Assembly (NCBI RefSeq): GCF_001685485.1
Contig: NZ_BDEL01000001.1
Span: 2,601,501 to 2,665,500 of the forward strand
DNA length: 64,000 nt
Direction of reading: 5' to 3'
Source: Formosa haliotis
GTDB lineage: Bacteria > Bacteroidota > Bacteroidia > Flavobacteriales > Flavobacteriaceae
The translations under genes were made by a program, and so were the position numbers. The notes under the pieces are model-generated. The model did no database searches and had not been told where the DNA came from. It saw only the letters and a program-made list of their open reading frames with translations. Positions 1 to 8,802 of the stretch are shown here, in pieces (within the stretch, counting starts at the first letter, position 1; every line of letters begins with the position of its first letter).

Positions 1-194
1 TTAGAAACTGCATAAGCTACAGCCTGATCTAGCTCAGGTTCTACGATATGTATTTTACCAGCATTTATTGTTTTAACAACATCTGGATTTATATCTACCC
101 CTAAAACAGGTGTATTATTTTTAGCAATTAGTGCTGCAGTGGGTAAGCCTATATATCCTAAACCCATCATTACCACTTCTGGTTTGCTTATCAT
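1..194 (-). CDS. wecC: UDP-N-acetyl-D-mannosamine dehydrogenase, N-terminal part (cut by window edge)
   Basis: Only the first 64 or so codons are inside the window; the gene runs off the left edge. The peptide starts MISKPEVVMMGLGYIGLPTA, the glycine-rich Rossmann NAD-binding start of the UDP-glucose/GDP-mannose dehydrogenase family. It continues with the VLGVDINPDVV segment that follows it in this family. The ATG lies 3 bp downstream of the wecB stop, so the two are almost certainly cotranscribed. The family oxidises a UDP-hexosamine at C6 to a uronic acid in the cytoplasm. With WecB next to it, UDP-ManNAc to UDP-ManNAcA is the likely reaction. The catalytic Cys domain is not visible, so another member of the dehydrogenase family cannot be excluded. 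Confidence 0.85.
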   Translation of the reverse strand, partial: MISKPEVVMMGLGYIGLPTAALIAKNNTPVLGVDINPDVVKTINAGKIHIVEPELDQAVAYAVS

Positions 195-197
195 ATG

Positions 198-1322
198 TTA
201 TAAATTTGAAATATAATGTACTATTTTCTCACAAGCCGTTCCGTCTCCATAAGGATTATGCAACGTACTCATTCTATTATAAAACGTTTTATTATTTAGA
301 AGCGTATTAGCCTGATTAACTATTTTATTTACATCGGTACCTACCAACAAAACAGTTCCTGCATCTACAGCCTCTGGACGCTCTGTAGTATCTCGCATAA
401 CCAAAACTGGTTTCCCTAAACTAGGAGCCTCTTCTTGTACCCCTCCACTATCTGTAATAATTAGATAAGAGGCATTCATTAACCAAACAAAGGCTGGATA
501 AGCTAATGGAGGTATTAATTTTATATTTTTGATACCTTCCAATAATTCATAAACAGGTTTTTGAACATTCGGATTTAAATGTACAGGATAAATAATTTGT
601 ACATCATCATTTTTTTCTGCAATTTCCTTTAGAGCTTTACAGATATTTATAAATCCATCACCATGATTTTCCCTTCTATGACCAGTTACCAAAACAATCC
701 TCTTAGTGGGATTTATTAGCTCTTTAAGAGTTTCAATTTCATCATCTATAAAACCCTCAGAATTTACTTTGGCACTACTAAATTGAAGGGCATCAATAAC
801 TGTATTTCCTGTTACTAAAATATTAGGTTCATTAATATTTTCATTCAGTAAGTTTTGTTTTGATGTTAAAGTTGGAGAAAAGTGAAAATCACAAATTCGT
901 CCAGCAACACTTCTATTCATTTCTTCAGGAAATGGGGATTTTTTATTGAAGGTTCTTAAACCTGCCTCGACATGACAAACCTGCGCTCCTGAATAAAAAG
1001 CGGCAATGCTAGCAGCCATAGTTGTCGTTGTATCTCCATGAACATAAACAAAATCTGGTTGATAATCTTCCAGAATAGGCTTTAAAGCAGTTATAATATC
1101 CGCTGTTAAGGTGTACAAATTTTGATTAGGCTTCATTAAATTTAAATCATAATCTGGAACAATCTCAAAAAACTGAAGTACCTGGTCTAACATCTCGCGA
1201 TGTTGCGCTGTAATACAAACTTTCGTCTCAAACTCACCATTTCTTTTAAAAAAAGCCTTAACCAAAGGTGCCATCTTGATTGCTTCAGGGCGGGTTCCAA
1301 AAATGATTAAGTTTTTTTTCAT
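198..1322 (-). CDS. wecB: UDP-N-acetylglucosamine 2-epimerase (non-hydrolysing)
   Basis: This 374-residue protein has the length of E. coli WecB. It shows the N-terminal GTRPEAIKMAPLV motif, VHGDTTTTMA near residue 95, HVEAGLR, TGHRREN near residue 214, and the UDP-binding DSGGVQEEAPSLGKPVLVMR block followed by TERPEA. The enzyme interconverts UDP-GlcNAc and UDP-ManNAc in the cytoplasm for capsule, O-antigen or teichuronic-type polymers. It is followed by wecC with a 3 bp gap. It sits downstream of a strong hairpin that separates it from the cysN operon, and a TAAATTTG box lies between hairpin and start codon, so it probably begins its own transcript. Confidence 0.95.
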   Translation of the reverse strand: MKKNLIIFGTRPEAIKMAPLVKAFFKRNGEFETKVCITAQHREMLDQVLQFFEIVPDYDLNLMKPNQNLYTLTADIITALKPILEDYQPDFVYVHGDTTTTMAASIAAFYSGAQVCHVEAGLRTFNKKSPFPEEMNRSVAGRICDFHFSPTLTSKQNLLNENINEPNILVTGNTVIDALQFSSAKVNSEGFIDDEIETLKELINPTKRIVLVTGHRRENHGDGFINICKALKEIAEKNDDVQIIYPVHLNPNVQKPVYELLEGIKNIKLIPPLAYPAFVWLMNASYLIITDSGGVQEEAPSLGKPVLVMRDTTERPEAVDAGTVLLVGTDVNKIVNQANTLLNNKTFYNRMSTLHNPYGDGTACEKIVHYISNL

Positions 1323-1359
1323 ATAAAAGACGAATAATTAGTAGATGTTTAAAGGGCTT

Positions 1360-1367
1360 CAAATTTA
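1360..1367 (-). promoter_or_regulatory. Candidate -7 box for wecB-wecC
   Basis: TAAATTTG on the minus strand fits the Bacteroidota TANNTTTG -7 consensus and lies about 37 bases upstream of the wecB ATG. No clear TTG -33 element at the usual spacing is visible, so this is only moderately supported. Confidence 0.35.
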
Positions 1368-1382
1368 CCATTTTTAAACAGA

Positions 1383-1429
1383 AAATCCATTAAAAACATA
1401 CGTTTAAATTGTATGTTTTTAATGGATTT
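1383..1429 (-). terminator. Hairpin terminator after the cysN operon
   Basis: A perfect 19-bp inverted repeat (1383-1401 paired with 1411-1429) with a 9-nt loop lies 25 bp downstream of the cysN stop. The T-tract after it on the minus strand is weak, but the stem is long. It separates the sulfate-activation operon from wecBC. Confidence 0.7.
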
Positions 1430-1453
1430 CGTATTTATGAAAAGTATAGAAAC

Positions 1454-2707
1454 TTACACAATCATCCCTGCAGCTACAGTTTCATTCGTGTCGTCATCTA
1501 TTAAGATAATACTACCTGTTGTTCTGTTTTCTCTGTAAGTATCATACATCAGTGGTTTTGTTGTTCTTATTTTAACTTTAGAGATATCGTTCATGTTAAG
1601 TTCTTTATCCTCTGTAATGCGCTCTAAAGTATTTATATCGTATTTATAAACAACCTCTTTAATCATTGCTTTTTGCTCATTTGAAGTATGTCGAATACTA
1701 TATTTAGCACGGGGTTTAGCAGCACTATTGTTTAACCAACATAACATAACCTCTAAATCTTGAGATGCTTCTGGTTTATTGTTCGATTTAACAATCATAT
1801 CTCCTCGACTAATATCGATGTCATCTTCTAAAGTAACAGATACGGACATTGGAGCAAAAGCTTCCTCCAAACTTGCATCTAAAGTATCTATCGACTTTAT
1901 TTTTGAAGTAAATCCTGAAGGCAATACAGTTACTTCATCTCCCACTCTTAAAATTCCGCTAGAAATTCTACCAGCATACCCTCTGTAATCTCTATGCGTT
2001 TCATTCTGTGGTCTTAACACGGTTTGAACTGGAAAACGTGCATCAATCTTATTAATATCGCTACTAATATGCATTGTTTCTAAAGTATGTAAAAGAGGAG
2101 CTCCTTGGTACCAATCCATGTGTTCTGATCGGTTAACAACATTATCACCGTTTAAAGCACTAATTGGAATAAAGCGTACATCTTTTACTAATAATTTCGA
2201 TGAAAATTCTTCAAACTGACCAATAACTTTATTATAAGCTTCTTCAGAATAATCTACCAAATCCATTTTATTTATACACACTATAACGTGTGGAATCTGT
2301 AATAATGAAGCAATAAATGAATGCCTTTTTGTTTGTTCAATTACACCATGACGTGCATCTACTAAAATAATAGCTGCATTTGCAGTTGATGCTCCTGTTA
2401 CCATATTTCGTGTATATTGAATATGACCAGGTGTATCGGCTATAATGAATTTACGTTTAGGTGTTGTAAAATATCTATAGGCAACATCTATAGTAATTCC
2501 TTGCTCACGTTCGTCCTTTAAACCGTCTGTAAATAAAGCTAAATCTACACCTTCATGGCCCTTTTTCTTACTTGTGCTTTCTATAGCTTGTAACTGATCC
2601 TCAAAAATAGATTTCGAATCGTATAGTAAACGCCCTATTAAGGTACTTTTTCCGTCATCTACACTTCCTGCAGTTGTAAATCTTAATAATTGGTTATTAT
2701 CTAACAT
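1454..2707 (-). CDS. cysN: Sulfate adenylyltransferase, GTPase subunit 1
   Basis: This 417-residue protein carries translation-factor GTPase motifs: GSVDDGKSTLIGRLLYDSK near the N terminus (P loop), DTPGH (G3) and NKMD (G4), followed by EF-Tu-like beta-barrel domains. With CysD it forms ATP sulfurylase, coupling GTP hydrolysis to formation of adenosine 5'-phosphosulfate from sulfate and ATP. It is the last gene of the DUF2061-cysC-cysD-cysN set, 33 bp after cysD, and is followed by a long hairpin. No fused APS-kinase domain is present, which agrees with a separate cysC upstream. Confidence 0.96.
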   Translation of the reverse strand: MLDNNQLLRFTTAGSVDDGKSTLIGRLLYDSKSIFEDQLQAIESTSKKKGHEGVDLALFTDGLKDEREQGITIDVAYRYFTTPKRKFIIADTPGHIQYTRNMVTGASTANAAIILVDARHGVIEQTKRHSFIASLLQIPHVIVCINKMDLVDYSEEAYNKVIGQFEEFSSKLLVKDVRFIPISALNGDNVVNRSEHMDWYQGAPLLHTLETMHISSDINKIDARFPVQTVLRPQNETHRDYRGYAGRISSGILRVGDEVTVLPSGFTSKIKSIDTLDASLEEAFAPMSVSVTLEDDIDISRGDMIVKSNNKPEASQDLEVMLCWLNNSAAKPRAKYSIRHTSNEQKAMIKEVVYKYDINTLERITEDKELNMNDISKVKIRTTKPLMYDTYRENRTTGSIILIDDDTNETVAAGMIV

Positions 2708-2740
2708 AATGTACGTATTCTAAAAATTAATGATTATTGA

Positions 2741-3652
2741 TTAAAAGTATCCTTGACGTTTTCTGTCTTCCATTGCAGATTCCGAGCGCTTATCATCGCT
2801 TCTATTTCCGCGTTCTGTTTGACGCATACCCGAAACTTCATTAGCAATTTTTTCTAATGTATCGGCATCAGATTCTATTCCACCTGTTATGGTAATATCT
2901 CCTAATGTTCTAAATCTAATCTTTTTTGTTACTACTTCTTCATGATCTTCTAGCACTAAAAACTCTGAATTTGGTATCCAAGCATCTTGTCTCCAAACCA
3001 CTTCGCGCTCATGTGCAAAATATAAAGAAGGAATATCTATATTTTCCCTTTTTATATAGTTCCAAACATCCATTTCTGTCCAGTTACTTATAGGAAACGC
3101 ACGAAAATGTTCGCCTTGAAAATGTTTTCCGTTAAAAATGTTCCATAATTCTGGACGCTGGTTTTTTGGGTCCCATTGTCCGAAATCATCTCTATGAGAA
3201 AAGAAACGTTCTTTTGCTCTCGCTTTTTCTTCGTCACGACGTCCTCCTCCAATTGCGCAATCTACTTTATTGGCTTCAATAGCATCTAAAAGGGTTGTAA
3301 TTTGAAGCGCATTACGGGTCGCATTTTTACCTTTTTCTTCAACTACACGACCATCATCTATAGACTCTTGTACAGAACCGACTATAAGGTTTACACCTAA
3401 ATCTTTAATAATATCATCTCTAAATTTTATTGTTTCAGGAAAATTATGTCCTGTATCAACATGCATCAAAGGAAATGGTATTTTAGATGGAAAAAAAGCT
3501 TTTTTTGCTAAGTGCGCCACTACAATTGAATCTTTTCCTCCAGAGAATAAAATCACAGGATTTTGAAATTGAGCCCACACTTCTCTTAATACATAGATGG
3601 CTTCACTCTCTAATTCATCTAAGTAATTTAAATAATACTTACTACTACTCAT
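2741..3652 (-). CDS. cysD: Sulfate adenylyltransferase subunit 2
   Basis: This 303-residue protein belongs to the PAPS reductase/ATP pyrophosphatase fold. The PP-loop motif LFSGGKDSIVVAHLA lies near residue 36, with GGRRDEEKARAKERFFS further on. It ends with the conserved basic tail that includes RKRQGYF. It is the catalytic ATP-sulfurylase subunit and partner of CysN. Its start overlaps the 3' end of cysC by 8 bp, so the two are translationally coupled. Confidence 0.96.
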   Translation of the reverse strand: MSSSKYYLNYLDELESEAIYVLREVWAQFQNPVILFSGGKDSIVVAHLAKKAFFPSKIPFPLMHVDTGHNFPETIKFRDDIIKDLGVNLIVGSVQESIDDGRVVEEKGKNATRNALQITTLLDAIEANKVDCAIGGGRRDEEKARAKERFFSHRDDFGQWDPKNQRPELWNIFNGKHFQGEHFRAFPISNWTEMDVWNYIKRENIDIPSLYFAHEREVVWRQDAWIPNSEFLVLEDHEEVVTKKIRFRTLGDITITGGIESDADTLEKIANEVSGMRQTERGNRSDDKRSESAMEDRKRQGYF

Positions 3653-4250
3653 TGCTCTGTATTTTTAATTTAGGTAATATATATTCAACGATTTTATTTG
3701 CTGCATCTTCTACAGATACGTTTTCAGTTTTTATTTCAATGTCTGGATTCTCAGGAGCCTCGTAAGGTGCCGAAATTCCAGTCATATTCTTAATTTCTCC
3801 AGCTCTTGCCTTTTTATAAAGCCCTTTTACGTCGCGGCGTTCACATTCCTCTACACTAGTATTAATATAGATTTCAACAAAGTTAACATCCTTAACAATA
3901 TTTTTAATATTTAACCTATCTTTTTTATACGGTGAAACAAAGGCTGCCAAGGTAACAACGCCAGCGTCTATCAATAAATTAGATATTTCTGCTATTCGTC
4001 TAATATTTTCAGTTCTATCTTCTTGCGCAAAGGTAAGATCACTATTAATACCTTTTCGGATATTATCGCCATCTAAAGTATATGTTTTTACACCTTTTTC
4101 AAATAATTTTTGTTCAACCACATTCGCTATTGTTGATTTTCCAGAGCCAGAAAGACCTGTAAACCACAATAAAAAAGAGTTATGCTGATTATTTTTTCGG
4201 CGATCTTCTCGAGATATTTGATATTCGTGAGCTATTATATTCTCCTTCAT
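3645..4250 (-). CDS. cysC: Adenylyl-sulfate kinase
   Basis: This 201-residue protein has the P loop LSGSGKST near residue 34 and the LDGDNIR motif near residue 60. It also has the FVSPYKKDR segment and DVKGLYKKARAGEIKNMTG typical of APS kinase. It phosphorylates APS to PAPS, the sulfate donor for sulfotransferases and the substrate of PAPS reductase. Its ATG overlaps the stop of the DUF2061 gene (ATGA) and its end overlaps cysD. No reductase genes (cysH, cysI) are in this window, so use of PAPS for glycan sulfation is possible. Confidence 0.95.
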   Translation of the reverse strand: MKENIIAHEYQISREDRRKNNQHNSFLLWFTGLSGSGKSTIANVVEQKLFEKGVKTYTLDGDNIRKGINSDLTFAQEDRTENIRRIAEISNLLIDAGVVTLAAFVSPYKKDRLNIKNIVKDVNFVEIYINTSVEECERRDVKGLYKKARAGEIKNMTGISAPYEAPENPDIEIKTENVSVEDAANKIVEYILPKLKIQSNE

Positions 4251-4663
4251 TTGTTTTTCATTTTACGATTATCCAAACCAAAATTAATTTTGTACCAAGC
4301 TTTCTCATGCAAATAATATAATACCATTTTGGTAAGTACTTCAGAAAACCCAACCTTCAAACCAACCATGGGATCTCCAGAAATTAGCCAAGCCAACGTC
4401 ATAGTATCTATAGTTCCTACAATACGCCAAGTTATTGTTTTAAAAAGGTGGCGTTTATTACTTTCCTCCATATCGACTTTATACCAAACACGTTCGTGTA
4501 AATAGTATAAAAACATTTTTGTAGTAATCTCTGCAAAACCAATTTTAAGACCGGTTAATGGATTTCCTGAAATAATCCAAGATAATAATATGGTATCTAA
4601 AGTACCTACTAAGCGCCATGTTACAGCTTTAGCAATATGTCTTTTATGCGATGTATCTTTCAT
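4247..4663 (-). CDS. DUF2061 membrane protein, tandem duplicated domain
   Basis: The protein consists of two near-identical copies of a roughly 55-residue unit. The first copy contains KAVTWRLVGTLDTILLSWII and the second KTITWRIVGTIDTMTLAWLI, each followed by a second hydrophobic stretch and a YYLHE.(V/A)WYK end. The match to DUF2061 is from memory of the family; its function is not established. A reading frame extends up to 4696, but a well-spaced promoter has its -7 box on that upstream ATG. The MKDTSHKRH start at 4663 (138 residues) is therefore preferred. It is the first gene of the sulfate-activation operon and overlaps cysC by 4 bp, suggesting a role linked to sulfate handling at the membrane. 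Confidence 0.85.
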   Translation of the reverse strand: MKDTSHKRHIAKAVTWRLVGTLDTILLSWIISGNPLTGLKIGFAEITTKMFLYYLHERVWYKVDMEESNKRHLFKTITWRIVGTIDTMTLAWLISGDPMVGLKVGFSEVLTKMVLYYLHEKAWYKINFGLDNRKMKNK

Positions 4664-4693
4664 TTTAATCCTATAACTCTTTATGAACTGAAG

Positions 4694-4723
4694 CAAAAGT
4701 AATCATTTTTTAAACAAAAACAA
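4694..4723 (-). promoter_or_regulatory. Promoter of the DUF2061-cysCDN operon
   Basis: On the minus strand a TTG (-33, 4721-4723) is separated by 19 nt from TACTTTTG (-7, 4694-4701), an exact match to the Bacteroidota TTG-N17-23-TANNTTTG arrangement. It lies in the short gap between cysQ and the DUF2061 gene. Transcription would start a few bases further on, downstream of the upper ATG at 4696, which sets the translation start at 4663. Confidence 0.65.
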
Positions 4724-4728
4724 TTATC

Positions 4729-5523
4729 CTATAGAGTTACTAGGAAAAAAGGATTTAATAAATTTTCTTTATTGTATAATAATGTGCTATTAGTTTCTTT
4801 AGAAATCACGTCTATGCCCACAGCATTGCAAATTGCCTGACCAGCAGCAGTATCCCATTCCATAGTGGGTGCAAACCTAGGATAAACATCTGCATTCCCT
4901 TCTGCCACCAAACAGAATTTAAGTGAACTTCCTTTAGAAACAATTTCTACGTCTTTACCTTTTCCTTTTAAGGTCTCTACAAAATCTAATGTTTCCTGAC
5001 TCATATGCGAACGACTTCCCACTACTTGTACCGGATTAGAATTTGAATCTTTAGGTTGTAAAACTTCAGCGTTTTCAATAATATAATCTATTGATGTATT
5101 ATGATCATTTAAATCTACTTTAAACCCTTCCTGCTTTTCGACATCTGCATAATACAAAGTTTTAACAGCGGGAACGTATATAACACCTAAAATAGGTTTA
5201 CCGTTAGTTACCAAAGCAATATTTACAGTAAATTCTCCATTACGTTTAATAAATTCTTTCGTGCCATCTACCGGATCTACAACCCAACAGGTTTCCCAAT
5301 CTTTCCGAATTGAATAATCTGTTTGTTTGTTTTCTTCACTAATAATTGGGATTTCTGTAGGAACTAAAAACGAATTTATAATATCATTCGCCTTTTTATC
5401 TGCCTCTGTTAAAGGAGATTTATCATCTTTCAATTCCACATTAAAAGCTGTATCATACACTTGCATAATAACTTCTCCGGCTTTTAACGACGCTTCGACA
5501 GCGATTTTTAAATTTGTATTCAT
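4729..5523 (-). CDS. cysQ: 3'(2'),5'-bisphosphate nucleotidase
   Basis: This 264-residue protein belongs to the inositol-monophosphatase-like, lithium-sensitive phosphatase family. Metal-binding motifs are ISEEN near residue 60, WVVDPVDGTKEFI near residue 85 and EWDTAAGQAI near residue 222. It hydrolyses PAP, the by-product of sulfotransferase or PAPS-reductase reactions, to AMP. It sits 1 bp after rmlD and directly before the PAPS-forming operon, so its placement links nucleotide-sugar synthesis and PAPS turnover. Confidence 0.93.
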   Translation of the reverse strand: MNTNLKIAVEASLKAGEVIMQVYDTAFNVELKDDKSPLTEADKKANDIINSFLVPTEIPIISEENKQTDYSIRKDWETCWVVDPVDGTKEFIKRNGEFTVNIALVTNGKPILGVIYVPAVKTLYYADVEKQEGFKVDLNDHNTSIDYIIENAEVLQPKDSNSNPVQVVGSRSHMSQETLDFVETLKGKGKDVEIVSKGSSLKFCLVAEGNADVYPRFAPTMEWDTAAGQAICNAVGIDVISKETNSTLLYNKENLLNPFFLVTL

Positions 5524-6372
5524 TTATAAATTTTTAATAGCGATTTTTAAACTGTCTCTCCAATGTGGGATTTCAATATTAAACGTATTCTTAATTTTGC
5601 TTTTGTCTAACACACTAAATTGAGGTCTTGCTGCTGGCGTAGGATAAGCTTCCGTTTTAATTGGAAATACTTTAATAGTAGTATCAGAAATTTCGAAGAT
5701 GGCGTGTGCAAAATCGTACCAACTTGCTACGCCTTCATTACTATAATGATATAAGCCATACTGCGAACTATCTTCTTTTATGATTTTCAAGATGACAGAA
5801 GCCAAATCGGTTGCATACGTTGGTGTTCCTATTTGATCGGCTACTACACTTAATTCCGTTCGAGATTCTGCTAAACGTAACATGGTTTTCATGAAATTAT
5901 TAGCATGTTCTGAATATAGCCATGATGTTCTTAAAATGAAATGTGCTATTAAATACTTAGCAATTTCATTCTCTCCTTCAAGTTTGGTTTTACCATAAAC
6001 ACTTTTAGAATCTGCCTTATCACCTTCTGAATATGCAGTAGAAGTATTTCCTTCAAATACGAAATCTGTTGATATTTGTATGAGTTTAACACCATTGTTT
6101 TGACAAGCAATAGCTAAATTCTTGGCACCTTCTGCATTAATTAATCTAGCTATATCATTTTCTGATTCTGCTTTATCTACAGCAGTATAAGCCGCACAGT
6201 TAATACACCAATCTATTTGATTATTTTCAAAAAATGCATTAACAGCCGATGCATTTGAAATATCGAGGTCTTCAGAGTCTGTGTAAGTAAATTGAAATTG
6301 ATCAAAACCTATACTTGCATCTTTTATACAAGTAGCGAGTTGGCCGTTGCCTCCTGTTACTAATATATTCAT
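5524..6372 (-). CDS. rmlD: dTDP-4-dehydrorhamnose reductase
   Basis: This 282-residue member of the short-chain dehydrogenase-like RmlD family starts MNILVTGGNGQLATCI with a Rossmann nucleotide motif. It has the CINCAAYTAVDKAE segment and the catalytic YGKTKLEGE (Tyr-x3-Lys) near residue 130. It performs the last step to dTDP-L-rhamnose. Its start overlaps the rmlC stop by 4 bp. The gene order rmlB-A-C-D is complete in this window. Confidence 0.95.
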   Translation of the reverse strand: MNILVTGGNGQLATCIKDASIGFDQFQFTYTDSEDLDISNASAVNAFFENNQIDWCINCAAYTAVDKAESENDIARLINAEGAKNLAIACQNNGVKLIQISTDFVFEGNTSTAYSEGDKADSKSVYGKTKLEGENEIAKYLIAHFILRTSWLYSEHANNFMKTMLRLAESRTELSVVADQIGTPTYATDLASVILKIIKEDSSQYGLYHYSNEGVASWYDFAHAIFEISDTTIKVFPIKTEAYPTPAARPQFSVLDKSKIKNTFNIEIPHWRDSLKIAIKNL

Positions 6373-6914
6373 AATTTGGCTTGTTCTAGAGAAGGTAAAA
6401 TAATATCTTTTTCTGAAATATTCATTTCGGTTTCATCTATTTGCCAATCAACATTTAAGGTTTTATCATTGTAGATTATACCGCCCTCTGAAGCTTTATT
6501 ATAAAAATTATCACATTTATACGCAAAAATAGCGGTTTCACTTAACACGACAAAACCATGGGCAAAACCACGGGGAACAAATAACTGTTTTTTATTATCT
6601 TCGGTTAAATTAACAGCAACATGCTGACCAAAAGTAGGGGAATCCTTTCTAACATCTACAGCAATATCTAATACTTCTCCTTTTATAACACGAACGAGTT
6701 TTGCCTGAGCATGTTCTCCTAATTGATAATGGAGTCCTCTTAACACACCTCGCGAAGAGAAAGACTCATTATCTTGAACAAAAGTGACATTTAGCCCTAT
6801 TAGTTTATTAAACGTATCAGCATTGTAAGATTCTAAAAAATAACCTCTTTTGTCCCCAAAAACCTCAGGCTCTAAAATAAAACAATCTTTTAATTTTGTT
6901 TCCGTAACCTTCAT
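6369..6914 (-). CDS. rmlC: dTDP-4-dehydrorhamnose 3,5-epimerase
   Basis: This 181-residue cupin-fold protein has FGDKRGYFLESYN and RGVLRGLHYQ (catalytic His in GLHYQ). It also has the KLVRVIKGEVLDIAVDVRKDSPTFG and FVPRGFAHGFVVL blocks typical of RmlC. It converts dTDP-4-keto-6-deoxyglucose to the rhamno configuration. It lies 3 bp downstream of rmlA and overlaps rmlD by 4 bp. Confidence 0.96.
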   Translation of the reverse strand: MKVTETKLKDCFILEPEVFGDKRGYFLESYNADTFNKLIGLNVTFVQDNESFSSRGVLRGLHYQLGEHAQAKLVRVIKGEVLDIAVDVRKDSPTFGQHVAVNLTEDNKKQLFVPRGFAHGFVVLSETAIFAYKCDNFYNKASEGGIIYNDKTLNVDWQIDETEMNISEKDIILPSLEQAKL

Positions 6915-6917
6915 AAA

Positions 6918-7781
6918 TTATCTATTCAAAAGCCCTAAAAGATTCTTGCCATAACCACTTTTCAATAAAGGTTGTGCTAACGACTCAAATTCTTCTGCTG
7001 TAATAAAACCCATTTCAAAAGCTGCGGCCTCAATAGATCCAATCTTTAAACCTTGACGCTCTTCTAAAACCTCAACAAATTGAGAAGCTTGCATTAACGA
7101 CTGAAAGGTTCCTGTATCTAACCAAGCCGTTCCTCGATCTAAGATACTTACGTTCAGTTTGCCTTGCTGTAAGTACTCTTTATTAACATCTGTAATTTCT
7201 AATTCCCCACGATGACTTGGTTTTATATTTTTAGCGACATTTACTACTGAATTATCGTAAAAATAAATACCAGGAACCGCATAATTAGATTTTGGGTACT
7301 CAGGCTTTTCTTCTATAGAAATTGCATGTCCATCGGCATCAAATTCAACTACCCCATAACGTTCTGGATCATGAACTCTATATGCATAAATAATTCCTCC
7401 GTCTGGATCATTATTAGCTTGTAACAACTTGGCCAAACCAGTACCGTAGAATATATTATCTCCTAAAATTAGAGCTACTTTATCATCTCCAATAAAATCA
7501 GCTCCTATGATAAATGCTTCTGCCAATCCGTTTGGTGCATCTTGAACAGCAAATTCAAATTTACATCCAAACTTCTTCCCATCTCCTAATAAATCTTTAA
7601 ATAAGGGTAAATCTTTGGGGGTTGAAATAATTAAAATTTCATTTATTCCCGCATACATTAATGTTGAAAGCGGATAATATATCATTGGTTTATCATAAAT
7701 AGGCATTAATTGCTTACTTACAGATAAGGTTAAGGGGTGTAAACGTGTTCCCGAGCCTCCTGCTAAAACTATTCCTTTCAT
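6918..7781 (-). CDS. rmlA: Glucose-1-phosphate thymidylyltransferase
   Basis: This 287-residue protein starts [18 protein letters not shown], the nucleotidyltransferase signature with the GGxGTRL phosphate-binding loop. It also has [38 protein letters not shown] and the WLDTGT motif of the RmlA group. It forms dTDP-glucose from dTTP and glucose 1-phosphate. Spacing to rmlB is 1 bp, so it is part of one operon. Confidence 0.96.
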   Translation of the reverse strand: MKGIVLAGGSGTRLHPLTLSVSKQLMPIYDKPMIYYPLSTLMYAGINEILIISTPKDLPLFKDLLGDGKKFGCKFEFAVQDAPNGLAEAFIIGADFIGDDKVALILGDNIFYGTGLAKLLQANNDPDGGIIYAYRVHDPERYGVVEFDADGHAISIEEKPEYPKSNYAVPGIYFYDNSVVNVAKNIKPSHRGELEITDVNKEYLQQGKLNVSILDRGTAWLDTGTFQSLMQASQFVEVLEERQGLKIGSIEAAAFEMGFITAEEFESLAQPLLKSGYGKNLLGLLNR

Positions 7782-7782
7782 C

Positions 7783-8802
7783 TTAATTTTTGTATTTATT
7801 AATATACCATTCTATTGTTTTCTTAATACCTGTTTCAAAATTCTCATCGGCTTTCCAGCCCAATTCGTTTTCTAATTTTGAAGCATCAATGGCATAACGA
7901 AAATCATGTCCTGCACGATCCTTTACAAAAGTAATTAATTCTGCATACGGTGTATCTCTAGGCTGTATAGTATCTAAAATACCGCAAATGGTATTCACTA
8001 TATACATGTTATCACGTTCGTTTCTCCCTCCAATATTATAAGTTTCACCAAACTTTCCAGTATTATAAACCAACGCAATTCCTTTGCAATGATCTAACAC
8101 ATACAACCAATCACGAATGTTTTTTCCATCACCATAGATTGGAATATTCTCTCCTGCTAAAGCTTTTCTAATGATGGTCGGAATTAACTTCTCGTCATGT
8201 TGCTTTGGCCCGTAATTGTTAGAACAGTTCGTAGTTAACACATTCATTCCATAGGTATGAAAATAACTTCTCACAACAAAATCTGAAGATGCTTTTGAAG
8301 CGCTATACGGACTGTTTGGAGCATAAGGCGTTGTTTCTAAAAACAATCCTGTTTCCCCCAAAGTCCCATAAACTTCATCGGTAGAAATATGGTGGAATTT
8401 ATTGTTTTCGCAACCTTCTTTAAATTCGAAAGGACCGTTCATCCAATATTTTTTAGCAACATCAATTAAATTAAATGTCCCAAAAATATTTGTTTGCATA
8501 AACGCATCTGGATTCTTTATTGAATTATCAACATGTGATTCTGCAGCAAAATGAATCACTCCCGAAAATTTATATTTTTCAAATAGTTCCTCAATTAAAT
8601 TACGGTCACAAATATCACCTTCTACAAACGTATAATTTGGATCATTTTCAACTTCTTGTAGGTTAGAAAGATCTCCGGCATACGTAAGCTTATCTAAATT
8701 AACAACATGAATATCTTTATTTTCTTCTAAAAAATAAGGAACAAAATTTGAGCCAATAAAACCTGCTCCTCCGGTTACTAATATTGAAGTTTTAACCTTC
8801 AT
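7783..8802 (-). CDS. rmlB: dTDP-glucose 4,6-dehydratase
   Basis: This 339-residue extended SDR protein has the NAD motif [13 protein letters not shown] near residue 9, [11 protein letters not shown] and [10 protein letters not shown]. The catalytic YSASKASSD (Tyr-x3-Lys) lies near residue 166, with [14 protein letters not shown] after it. It converts dTDP-glucose to the 4-keto-6-deoxy sugar. It overlaps the upstream Wzz-like gene by 11 bp. Confidence 0.96.
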   Translation of the reverse strand: MKVKTSILVTGGAGFIGSNFVPYFLEENKDIHVVNLDKLTYAGDLSNLQEVENDPNYTFVEGDICDRNLIEELFEKYKFSGVIHFAAESHVDNSIKNPDAFMQTNIFGTFNLIDVAKKYWMNGPFEFKEGCENNKFHHISTDEVYGTLGETGLFLETTPYAPNSPYSASKASSDFVVRSYFHTYGMNVLTTNCSNNYGPKQHDEKLIPTIIRKALAGENIPIYGDGKNIRDWLYVLDHCKGIALVYNTGKFGETYNIGGRNERDNMYIVNTICGILDTIQPRDTPYAELITFVKDRAGHDFRYAIDASKLENELGWKADENFETGIKKTIEWYINKYKN

